Assembly: GCA_002284615.2 (NCBI GenBank)
Contig: MU069444.1
Location: 477,006 to 508,081, forward strand
Direction: 5' to 3'
DNA length: 31,076 bases
From: Dunaliella salina
Lineage: Eukaryota > Chlorophyta > Chlorophyceae > Chlamydomonadales > Dunaliellaceae
The position numbers and the translations under genes are program-made. Each line of letters starts with the position of its first letter. Position 1 is the stretch's first letter. The notes under the pieces are model-generated. The model searched no databases. It was not told the DNA's origin and was given only the letters and a program-made list of their open reading frames with translations. This document shows, one piece after another, positions 17,951 to 26,886 of the stretch.

Positions 17951-19030
17951 CCTGTAGGCATATATAGCGGTAACACTTCCTTCCTTCCTTCCTTTTCACC
18001 TCAAGGAGCCCAAATGGAGCTTGAATTCTGTCTACCAGACATGTGCTGTAATGCCTACGCAGTTTTCCTTTCTTTTCTTCCTTGTAACCGATGAGGCTAA
18101 TGGTAGTAAATTTGTTTATGTTAGTTGGTGCAATTTCAGGGGGGTGTCACAGGGCCTTTCTGGGGGGTCCAGCGTTCCCAGACTTTTTAGGGCCTCCCTG
18201 GATGTACCATCCCCCAAAATATTTTCATAGGCATATTCTATGGTTGAAAAGGCACAACTCTGCCAAAAAAGTTTTTAAAACATGGGCTTGGTGTGTGAGC
18301 TAGGGTGCTCCATAAGAGGAAAAAGGGGCATTATAGAGAAAAATGGGGATTTTCCAACCTACCCCATCTGGTCCGGCTTCCCTTGGGTGCACAGCAGTGA
18401 TAGCAGACACCATTGCAAAAAAAATGGGGTCGATTGGTGGTCTGGCTGGGCCAGGGTGGGCAGGAACGTCCAGGAGGTTAGATGTGCCTCTCAGCAGGTA
18501 TTAAATACCTGTTTTCGCTCATAGAGCACTTCCCGTGAAAACTTTCCAACAGATCTTTTATTACAACATCTTTTTAATCATATTTTGCTTAAAAATAAAT
18601 TTTGGGGTCAAAGTTCCGAGGTTCTTGAGATGTCCTGCCAAACCGAATCTGGTGATATGCTTCTTGTTTTGTAACTCGATCGTCAAGGTGGTCAAATTCG
18701 GACTCACAGGTCCACACACCCGTGCCACCCCCCTGGTGCAATTTTGAGTTCCCATGCTCATATTTCATTTACAAAAAAAAGAAAAAGGATAACAATGTAG
18801 GCAATAGACGCTCCCCCAACCTCAACCCTGCAAATCCAGGACCAAGAGTGGGGCAAAATGAATCCCGGAAAGAAATTTAGCAGGTGTGCATGGCTCATTG
18901 ATGGGAGATGGTAGAAGTCCATGAGGCAGTCAAAAACGTTTGATAAAGCCTATAGGCAAGCTAATTTCGACAGGAAGCTTAATGGAGGAGTAAAATACAA
19001 GTTTGAATTCCCCTTATCATGCAACCCTCC
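17951..19030. other. Unassigned, contains dispersed-repeat traces
   Basis: No gene supported. 18360-18480 has a diverged inverse match at 20940-21010 (GGTCTGGCTG, ACCATTGCAAAA). 18690-18715 (GGTGGTCAAATTCGGACTC) resembles 27512-27540, so a dispersed repeat is present in both places. Confidence 0.35.
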
Positions 19031-19039
19031 CTTCAGTAC

Positions 19040-19140
19040 ATGTTCTTGGGTGTCCTGCAAAAAGAGCTGATTGTCCCCACAGTCCCTGCAGTCCCGGGAA
19101 CGATCAGCTTTTGCCCTGGCACCACTCCTGAAGTGATGAC
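19040..19140 (-). CDS. Candidate exon, unidentified
   Basis: After an acceptor TACCTTGCAG the minus strand reads VITSGVVPGQKLIVPGTAGT with good composition. A GT at 19039 could be the donor, but context is weak. No family recognised. It lies next to a repeat (19180-19400) that recurs inverted at 25840-26070. Confidence 0.3.
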
Positions 19141-19179
19141 CTGCAAGGTACATTCCCTAACACTCTTGAGGTAAGTGGG

Positions 19180-19400
19180 GGAAGCATCGCAAGCAACGCT
19201 GAAAAATTGGCAAGGCCAATCCTTCCTGATGATGGCGTGGCATTGATGATGATGATGATGATGATGATGATATGCAGCGCATGGGCAACAACAAGACCTC
19301 TCTGCAGCAGAGCATGCCCCTTTTGTGCGTGAATGCATGAGTGTGCGCCATGCTGCTCCTGTCATGCCTTGCTCACTTGCTCCCCTTACACAGTCGACAG
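19180..19400 (-). repeat. Dispersed repeat C with (GAT)n
   Basis: Read on the minus strand this matches 25840-26070 read on the plus strand: GTTGTTGCCC(A/T)G(C/G)GCGCTGCAT, a (ATC)n-like run, CAGGAA(G/A)GAT and a CTTGCTTGC-type end. The GAT microsatellite at 19242-19272 is an expansion of a shorter run in the other copy. Confidence 0.55.
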
Positions 19401-19419
19401 CAGGCTGTGCTCCGGAGGC

Positions 19420-19550
19420 TCTTTGATCCACACAACCTGTCTTCTTGACCCTCACAACCACACTCACTCACAACACACACTCACCACAACCTGTCTTCTT
19501 GATCCTCACAACCTGCCTCTTTGATCCACACAACCTGTTGTGTGCAGGGC
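19420..19550 (+). repeat. CACAACCTG minisatellite
   Basis: Repeated ATCCACACAACCTGTCTTCTTGA-type units, irregular, about five partial copies. Confidence 0.7.
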
Positions 19551-19601
19551 AGGGTTGCAGGTCCTCACTGCAAGAGCACACTTCTGAGCGTTCACCTCTC
19601 A

Positions 19602-19750
19602 TATTGTGATGCGCATCACACTTTTGATAGAAACCAATTTAAACAGCACCAGTAACTTTTGACACATTTAGCAAGTCAAATCAAATCAAATCAAATTGTG
19701 ATGCACATCACACTTTCGACAGAAACCAATTTAAACAGCACCAGTAAACT
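19602..19750 (+). repeat. Duplicated 54-bp unit separated by (TCAAA)n
   Basis: ATTGTGATGC(G/A)CATCACACTTT ... AAACAGCACCAGTAA occurs at 19602-19655 and 19695-19748 with three differences. A (TCAAA)n run lies between. 19760-19990 next to it holds nothing recognised. Confidence 0.8.
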
Positions 19751-19999
19751 GTCTCCGACAATGTAAGGCTGCCTAGACTTTTTGTTTGGAATGGTAGCCA
19801 AAGTCTCAGGGCCGGGGTTGCGCTGGGCGGGCCAGGGCAGCCAGGTTTGAACGCCCCCATGAATGGATGTGGGCCAAAAAAGTTGTCCCAAAGCCCTTGA
19901 AGTCCATCTGGGCAGATTGCTGATGCCTTCTCAATAACAAAATTCAAAATTGGGCTTGGAACACTCCTGTTAACCCCCTTTGAAACCAATCATTTCCAG

Positions 20000-20094
20000 A
20001 GGATGACAAGAAGGAAAACCACATAGGCAGAGAAAGCTCTGACTTGATCAACCAAGGGAGAGGAGAAAATAGGCTCAAAGAGCCGCGAGTCTCC
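20000..20094 (-). repeat. LINE 3' end, family B, host of the 645-bp element
   Basis: Minus-strand reading GGAGACTCGCGGCTCTTTGAGCC, then TTGATCAAGTCAGAG, CTCTGCCTATGTGG and a pyrimidine tail matches family B. The copy is interrupted at 20094 and resumes after 20739. Confidence 0.55.
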
Positions 20095-20748
20095 CAGAGG
20101 TGGGCAACGAAGGCCTCAACAAAGGGCACTTTTGAAATGTCCACTGAGCATAGGCGCCGGAGGTGGCAATCTTCACACGTAGCATCAAATAGTAGCGCTT
20201 TCTCTAGCACTGGAGCATGAGGCTTGCCAGTCCTGGCGCACGTGCCTAATCAGCCGCGGCGTGAACCCTATTTTTTTCCACCAAATCTCCATTCCGGACC
20301 ACCTACTGCACCAAAATGGGTCATTTTTGATGATTTGGAGTCCTTGTACCAAATGTCATTGCAAAAAAATGAAGTGAAAAACCCACTGGTTGGTCAGATA
20401 CAGGATTTCAGCCATTCCCTTGGGGAAATTGCAGCACAAAGGGGTGCCAAAAAGGTCAGAAATTGACCTTATTTTATCCCGTTTTTGAATATGCAGGATG
20501 TTACCGTAACATATAGGGGTTACAAATAAAAAATTTGGATGTGAAAAATGGCCCCAGGGTGAGGCTGTTGGCATTTTTGGGGTGATCTAGGCCAGGAGAG
20601 TGATCTGGGAACTTCCCACTTTCATGATTTTTTGGTGAACATGATGTTGTATGTAATAATAATGGTTGGAATGGTTATATTTGAGGAAGAAAGCCGGGAA
20701 AGAACATTTTCAGCAATTTGGGCCCGTCGCCCACCTCTGCGAGTCTCC
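20086..20748 (+). mobile_element. 645-bp MITE-like element, copy 1, 9-bp duplication CGAGTCTCC
   Basis: The element (20095-20739) starts CAGAGGTGGGCAACG and ends CGTCGCCCACCTCTG. CGAGTCTCC flanks it exactly (20086-20094, 20740-20748). No transposase is encoded; the longer open frames on either strand are short and not shared with copy 2. A subterminal stem (GCGCCGGAGGTGGCAA at 20154 with TTGCCAGTCCTGGCGC at 20224) can fold. Confidence 0.85.
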
Positions 20749-21640
20749 TCACCAGCTGAGGGAAGTCAAAGTGAACCTTCAGGTTTCTGGTAGCACGAGC
20801 ATGTATGGGTTCAAAAAATGCTTTCACCATCATGAAGAATCATTTTTGGCAAAGCCCATGAACGGGGCTTTGCCTAAAAAAGCTCATGGGGAGCGCTTCC
20901 TGTGTGAAAGCAAAAATGAGGGCTCAGAGGTCTACTTCCCCTTTCAGAAGTTCCTGTCCACCCTCATTCAGCCAGACCACCAATTGACCCTATTTCTTTT
21001 GCAATGGTGCCTGGTATCGCTGCTACACATGTTTTGGTCAGTTCGAAAAAATGGGGATATGGCAAGGATTACCCACGTATCACCACATTGCCGGAGACAC
21101 ATTGGCTTAGAGAGCCGTGAATCTCCCTCACCCGATGAAGAGAGGGAAATCAACGTGGATCTGGTGGAACGAAGCGACTCCATATTCCGGATCATGAATC
21201 ATAACTTTTTACTTTTGTTTCATCGGCATTCCTGGTTGGTGAAGGTAAGTTTGTTGGCAAATCGCTCAGACTGCAGGCATGGGGCTTTTGTGCAAGCTTG
21301 ATCGTTGATGTCACCCTAATATTCTGCATTCAAAAATATTGGTAATGAAGATAGCCGCCACCCACACCCTGGAGGATTGTGTGAAGAGTATTTCAGCCCC
21401 ACGGAGTTGTTTGCAAAGCTCACCATGTTGTTGCTATGAGGCCTCAGTTGGGCATCAGGCCTCACGCCGAGCCAATTTGCCATTTTGCCCACAACCTTCT
21501 TTGCCAAATTGTCTTTATCACCAATAGAAGTAAACATCTTAGATGGACAGCAACCAACATGCATTCAGGAAAGATCCAACAGTTGGCACTGATACTAGCA
21601 GTGAGTCCCACCAGCCAATCAAAGCTATGAGCAACCAAAC
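20749..21640. other. Repeat-rich spacer between the two 645-bp elements
   Basis: Contains the open frame 20666-21301 (which starts inside the element and is probably accidental), a perfect 10-bp stem GGCAAAGCCC / GGGCTTTGCC at about 20850-20876, and a short family-B-like piece (AGAGAGCCGTGAATCTCCC, 21109-21127). 20940-21010 is the inverse of 18360-18480. No gene supported. Confidence 0.4.
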
Positions 21641-21661
21641 CTACGGGGATCTGGTGGGTTG

Positions 21662-22800
21662 TTAACCATCCATCCAGGCGTGCACCGTGCCCTCCTCTAA
21701 GCAGCCCGTCCCAGTTAAACCCACAACCCGCCGTCCTCCATTTTCTGGATTGCAAAATTGATGGTGCCCATTCTCCTTACACTTTTGACAGCATGGCAGC
21801 AGAGTTTTGTTGCTAGTTTTGATGAGCAGTTTACAGAGTGGTTCAATCATATAATGGTTGTAGATTGCCAGCAACCCCAACATGTGTGACTTTAAAGTTA
21901 TTGTAATGTGAACCTCGAAGGAGTTTTGTGTGCAGGGTCTAAAATGGTATTTTTGCAGAGGTGGGCAACGGGCCCAAATCCCTGAAAGTGTTCTTTCCCG
22001 CCTACATTTTCCAAGTCTGACCAGGCCAACTATTACAATATAAATGAAAAAACTTCACCAAGAAATGATGAAAATTGGTTGACCCTAGATCACTCTCCTA
22101 GCCTCAAATCACCCTAAAATGGCCCACAGCTCCACCCTGGGACCAAAATATTTTCTTAATAACCCTTATATGATATGCTAACATCCTGCATATTCAAAAG
22201 TGGGAATGAAGAAGGTCAAAAGTTGACCTTTTTGGCACCCCCTAGTGCTGGATTTTCTCTAAGGGAAATGGCTGAAGTTCAGTATTTGACCAACCACTGG
22301 GTCTTTTCACTCCAGTTTTTTTTACAATGGTATCTTTTTGGATCAAGGACTCCAAATCACCAAAAATCACCCAATTTGGTACAGCAGATGGTCAGATATG
22401 GAGTTCTGGTGGTGAAGAATAGGGTTCACGCCGTGGCCGATTAGGTATGTTGCCCCTGACCGGCAAGGTTCAAGTTCAGGTGTGTGAACAGGCATGGGCT
22501 ACATTTTGGTCTTAAGCTTGAATCTTGCCAGTCAGGGGCAACTTGCTCAAGGAACATTTTATAATGACCCCTTTTTGAGGCCTTTGTCGCCCACCTCTGG
22601 TATTTTTGTTCTGTTACTGAGCTCCAAGAGGTGCTGTTGGGGTTTGGTGTCTGAATTTGTACACCTATATTAACTCGATAAGGTGTATATTCCTGGAATA
22701 CTTCATCCAACATCATGAGGACTTTCTTGTCTAAGGTCCAAAGTTTATTGCATGCATCCATTCGAACAATAGAGCCCTGAATCTCCTTTCTTTGAAGAAT
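21662..22800 (-). pseudogene. Unidentified ORF split by copy 2 of the 645-bp element
   Basis: Minus strand. Before the insertion (22800-22609): LILQRKEIQGSIVRMDACNK, VLMMLDEVFQEYTPYRVN. After it (21946-21662): HFRPCTQNSFEVH, LGLLAIYNHYMIEPLCKLL, PCCQKCKENGHHQFCNP, GGRRVVGLTGTGC, stop at 21662. Removing the element and one GTATTTTTG copy joins the halves in one frame of about 160 codons without a stop. The Cys/His cluster suggests a small zinc-binding segment. It could be part of a transposase or a host exon; I do not recognise it. Confidence 0.5.
21947..22608 (-). mobile_element. 645-bp MITE-like element, copy 2, 9-bp duplication GTATTTTTG
   Basis: The element (21956-22599) starts CAGAGGTGGGCAACG and ends TGTCGCCCACCTCTG, flanked by GTATTTTTG at 21947-21955 and 22600-22608. 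It is inverted relative to copy 1; for example 20256-20460 matches the complement of 22240-22440. A strong subterminal hairpin spans 22449-22542 (GTTGCCCCTGAC ... GTCAGGGGCAAC). Confidence 0.85.
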
Positions 22801-23073
22801 AAGTTGATGGCTTTATGGAGACAATTTATGCCCATCACTTTTTTTGTTTGTTTGTGGGTGAGTCTAGCATTGCTGATTTTGAAGCTTGCACTTGATTTTG
22901 GTTGTTTCTAGAGGTTTCTGAAGTTTCTTTTTCCAATTTTATGCAGCTGTCGGCACTTGTGTTAGCTGCTCCCAATTTGTATTTGTCACACACTTATTGG
23001 TTAAGTTTGTTGTGTGTAGGTTTAGACCAAGAGGCAGCTCAAAAAGGATTGGAAAGCAGACTTTCTGCTTAAT
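22801..23073. other. Unassigned
   Basis: No gene or repeat recognised between the unidentified ORF and the hAT-like element. Confidence 0.4.
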
Positions 23074-24016
23074 TTAGTAAGCAGAGTGCGAGATATACTA
23101 GTATCTGAAAAAATGCTATTATATAGTATATACTAGCCCACAACTAAGGAGTATTGACACCATTTCTTGGAGGATAAAGGTTTTTGACCCCCACAAATCC
23201 ATTGCTCAAGTGCTTAGACGAAAATATTGAGCCATAAGCGGAGGAATGAGGCATCAATTCATCCTTACATGCACAACCATCTATGCAGGCGGTTCATGCC
23301 CAATAGACAAGTTTTTTGCAAAACCCTGAAGCATTTGCAAGCTGTCATTTTGAAGCTGGACATCTCTGGGTTCTCTCTATCAGCTAGCTCAACGCATGAG
23401 CCTGTTCAAACAGGTAGAAGATGGGATTCTAGCCCAATGCATTCATCTGCAGCTGGACTGCGTCTGATCGGCAGAGGCCATGAACCTGTAAGTCAGAGAC
23501 TGCTGTGGCCTGCGCTTTGTGTCATGGCTAAATCCTTCCCCGGTCAGATCCACCTCCATCTCCTCACGCTCCAAGGGCTGCTTGCACGTCAAACCGTGCT
23601 ACTGGAGGGCTTGCGATGGGTTTGCTGGGCTGATGAGGCACATGCACCCTTTGCACTTTGGAGCACATGGCTTCTCTGGCAAGTCCTCAGCAATGATGAT
23701 ATCATACCTTTGCTTGTGTTCTTTAAGCTGGGTGGGTTGCTGGAGCCTTGCAAGCAGCTCTTCTGGCTTGTACCATGTGCCCAGATGGGCCTGTTTTCCA
23801 TTCTCTACCTTGATGACGGCAAATTTTGGGGCCATTTTCTTAAATCGTCATCCAAGTCGGACTTCGAAATCCCAAAATCGCGCTTGAGCTCAGGAACTCA
23901 GCGCTCTGAGTTTCTGAGTTTGAAATCATATACTAGTATACGACCCCCCATATACTAGCATATACTGAGTATATACTAGTGTACAGTATATACTGACCTC
24001 GCACCCTGTTAGTAAG
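23074..24016 (-). mobile_element. hAT-like non-autonomous DNA transposon
   Basis: The element (23082-24008, 927 bp) has ends CAGAGTGCGAG and, inverted, CAGGGTGCGAG, and is flanked by the perfect 8-bp duplication TTAGTAAG (23074-23081, 24009-24016). An 8-bp duplication and CAG-starting ends fit the hAT superfamily. Subterminal sequence is rich in TATATACTAGTATA motifs (23090-23145, 23930-23995), plausible transposase-binding repeats. At 927 bp it cannot encode a full transposase. Confidence 0.75.
23500..23835 (-). pseudogene. hAT transposase N-terminus with BED-finger-like motif
   Basis: Starts ATG at 23835: MAPKFAVIKVENGKQAHLGTW, RYDIIIAEDLPEKP, then KCKGCMCLISPAN and, after a TAG at about 23599, HGLTCKQPL. 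Cys-x2-Cys followed about 17 residues later by His-x3-Cys is the pattern of BED zinc fingers at hAT transposase N-termini. The reading frame decays after about 23520. It supports the hAT call made from ends and target duplication. The catalytic region is deleted. Confidence 0.5.
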
Positions 24017-24129
24017 TGTCAGCTCCGGCAGGTTCCTTTGCTCTGAAGGGCCAGAGCGTCTACACTTTTGTTGTGTTTGTTGTGAAAGCTGCGCTTTTGT
24101 TGTGAATGACCCGTTGTGTGATTCTACTT

Positions 24130-24450
24130 TATAGAAGTGTGTCACAGATTAACCACTATCAAAAACACCAGACACGCTCTCTGTTACCAGGGGGTTTGCT
24201 GGGCGTGCGGCGGCGGAGGACGGGAGGAGGAGAGTCCGGGCGTCAAGAGGCATGGCGAGCAGCAACCCTCTAGATCCCCACTAATTCTGTTTCTGGCTCT
24301 CTCCTAGGCTAGCTGTGTCTAGTGTAGGTTTTGAGGGCCTTCTGGTGAGGCAACTGCTTCCTCGCTAGCTTGCTAGCTTGTTAGTTAGTGGACCTTCCCT
24401 TAATGCACGCGGCCTCTGGCTTGAGTAGACTTCTCTTTTCTTTTTCTTTT
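24130..24450 (+). mobile_element. 5'-truncated LINE: nuclease end and family A 3' tail
   Basis: Plus-strand reading LTTIKNTRHALC matches the end of the nuclease ORF at 3580-3640. The family A tail follows: CCCCACTAATTCTGTTTCTGG, GGTTTTGAGGGCCTTCTGG, CTTCCCTTAATGCACGCGG, ending in TTTTCTTTTCTTTT. Confidence 0.7.
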
Positions 24451-25839
24451 CTTTTGTCGGTGTCTCTGAAGCGTTGACGAGGTCTATGTTTAGTTTTAAG
24501 GCTCAAGGTGAGCCCCCCAATCCCTGTGTGATATCCTGCCTATTGCCGACCAGGCCAATTCTGAGCACACCACCTGAAAGCGAGTTAAAAAGCAATTTTC
24601 AGCGCTGAGCTGGTACCATTTGGTGACCTATGCTGTGCGCAAGGCCTGCATGTTTGTGCACTCAACCAGCAAAACTCACCCCCTGTGTGCCCTAACCCTC
24701 CAGCGGCACCCCTAAGCCTGCAGATGGGCCAGGATGGGCCCTGAGTGCACAGGTGGCCACCTGCTGTGTGCTGGCAGGGGGCTGGTTTGGAGGATACTCA
24801 TAAGTCAGCCGCAAGGAGTGATGACGATAGGGAACGGCTTTCTGTTCATATTTAATGAAATTTTGATGCTTCAGCGGAGTTGGGATGGGGTCTGGATCCC
24901 AAATTCTTGTTTCGTGAAAATTTCCGCTGACAGCCCAAATGCACGAAAACCGGTTCCATTAGTTTGCGAGAGTTATCATTAAAATTACATTCACTTCCTC
25001 GCTTGTATGCCCACCAAAAAAACAACTCGGAAGGAATTAGCTCCAGCAACTTTGCGGAGCCCAGCAGCTCCTCCCCGGTGCCTATCATGGCAGCCCGCGG
25101 TGTCAATGTTGATGATGACAAACCCAGGCATCGGCCAGGACAAACAGCAGGTGCGGAGGTAGCCTATCGGGGCTTGGCCAGACCTCCCTGGGTATGCGTG
25201 CCTGTCCGTGTGATGAAAGTCCAACCAGCATCAGGGGCCCTCACGACAGCCCAAAACCACTTGCAAGATTACCAGCAAGCTTCCCAAACACTCGTTGCTG
25301 CAGTTTGGGCCTGAGCAGGGGCCCTCAGAAAATGGCCATTCCCAGGGGTGACCGAGGAGTGCAGGCATTGGGCACATCTTATGCTCCTTAATTACTCAAA
25401 TATTATTAATAGGAAAACATTTGCTACCTTGAAACACACACTGATGTGCCCAAATGAAAAAAAATGCATGCTTTTGATGCACAGAGCTCCACCTGAGCCA
25501 CAGCCAGGTGTCCCAAACATGCCATACAATGCCACTGACCCAAAGAAGCAACGTTTCCCACTCAGAAGTGGGTTTGAAAGTGTCCGGCAGTATATCACCC
25601 AAATTTGGCATAGGTTGTGGCGGCTGACTCAAGGAGTTGGTTTTTAATATAACTAAAGCCTTTAGTAAAGGTGCAGTGCAAAAGCACTGTCAGTTGCAAG
25701 TGATGTGTGTCTGCAGAGCTACGAGCATGGCTGCAAGTTCCTGAGCGCATAGAAGTTTGCCGATGCAATGTGGAACAGGACTTGCACACCTGCCCTGATG
25801 TTTTGGGTGAGGGAGCTCCTGGCCTATGGTCTGCTGCTG
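24451..25839. other. Unassigned; possible further cyclase-like exon
   Basis: On the minus strand about 25020-25165 is open in two frames (GYLRTCCLSWPMPGFVIINI in one). Its acceptor (CCCCGATAG) would fit in phase after the exon ending at 26784, but the peptide does not clearly match the cyclase family. Nothing else recognised. Confidence 0.25.
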
Positions 25840-26070
25840 ATTGGGGAGCATGTAAGCAATGAATGGCAGCTGCAGCTTGCATGGCGTGCACTCCATGCGT
25901 GCATGCATGGACGAGGTATGTTCTCCTGCAAAAAGGCCCTGTTGTTGCCCTGGGCGCTGCATTTCATCATCACCAACTTCATCGATGCCACCTCTGTGTC
26001 AGGAAAGATGGGCTTTATCAATTTTTAAGCTTGCTTGCAGCACTTCCATTGTCTTTTTCCCTGCCGCTGA
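25840..26070 (+). repeat. Dispersed repeat C, second copy
   Basis: Inverse partner of 19180-19400, with the ATC run short and imperfect here. Open frames in both directions across it are incidental. Confidence 0.55.
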
Positions 26071-26307
26071 CTCCATTGTGCCGGCTTTTCACTCCCAAGA
26101 AGATCCTGAGATTGTAAACACTACAGGGACAAAAAATCCCCTGTACATTTTTGTATTTCATGACTTAGAAGCTAATTACCTGTAAGAGAAGAGGAATAGG
26201 TGCGGCTGTGGTAAGGGGGGACTCAAGACATGGGCAAGGTCACCACCAGCCATGACGAACGTAATACCACCTGTGTCATTCCAAGATCGCGAAAGGTCTT
26301 TTGCCGC

Positions 26308-26680
26308 AGGCAAGCAGTGAAGCAGTTTCATTTGGCCTTGCGAACAAATGTGCAAAGCTGGTTACAAGTGCTGTAGGATCCGATCCAGAAGGTGAAAGGC
26401 ACGCGGGATGCAGCTGCAAGCATTTGTGGTATACGCCCTATATCATTCAGGCTTAAGAGCAAGGATTGCCTGCAAGTTCAAGAGCTAAACTTGGCAAGCA
26501 GTGAAACAATGACATTTGGCCTTCAAGAAAAAAAACTTGTACAAGGGTAAAAATTACAAGTGCTGTAAGATCGTCCAAGAGATGAGAGGCGTGAGGGATG
26601 CAGCTGCAAGCATCCGTGGTAAACGCCCTTACTTATCCAGGCTTAACAGCAAAGATTGCCTTGAAGTTCAGGTGCTAGGT
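26308..26680 (+). repeat. Two-copy tandem duplication of about 185 bp
   Basis: Shared blocks in the same order: AGGCAAGCAGTGAA / TTGGCAAGCAGTGAA, CATTTGGCCTT, ACAAGTGCTGTA(G/A)GATC, GGGATGCAGCTGCAAGCAT, CAGGCTTAA(G/C)AGCAA(G/A)GATTGCCT. The junction is near 26492. Confidence 0.75.
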
Positions 26681-26783
26681 TTGACAGTGATGCATGCCAA
26701 AAACATGTTCTGACCTGCTTTGTTCCTGTGCGCTCATCTGGATCAAAAAAATGCTCTGACTTTTGCTGTTCACGTGCGCTCAC

Positions 26784-26886
26784 CTGAATCCCCACCACAA
26801 AATGAATCTGGGTCTGTGGAAGAATCATGGTTGATGAACTGTTGCCCCTCTGCCCAAATCCATTTGTCAGGGAAGCCTGTTCCCCA
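26784..26886 (-). CDS. Cyclase-like gene, exon 6 (family signature)
   Basis: Acceptor with a good pyrimidine tract (TTTGCCTGTGTTTGCCAG), donor GTGAGC. Encodes WGTGFPDKWIWAEGQQFINH and a Ser/Asp-rich tail. The Trp-rich block is the strongest single match to tocopherol cyclase in the gene. Confidence 0.65.

Noticed and set aside
20850..20876. Stem-loop GGCAAAGCCC/GGGCTTTGCC as a terminator or ncRNA
   Set aside because: Perfect but only 10 bp, with no adjacent gene or conserved copy in the window; likely incidental.
20666..21301. 211-codon open frame on the plus strand
   Set aside because: It starts inside the 645-bp element, crosses its end and the target duplication, and has no recognisable domain; chance opening in repeat DNA is more likely.
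20095..22599. One 2.5-kb element with 500-bp terminal inverted repeats
   Set aside because: Each half has its own pair of terminal motifs and its own distinct 9-bp duplication, so they are two separate insertions in opposite orientation.
23227..23958. 243-codon plus-strand open frame in the hAT-like element
   Set aside because: It lies antisense to the BED-finger reading, which has better motif support; treated as its shadow.
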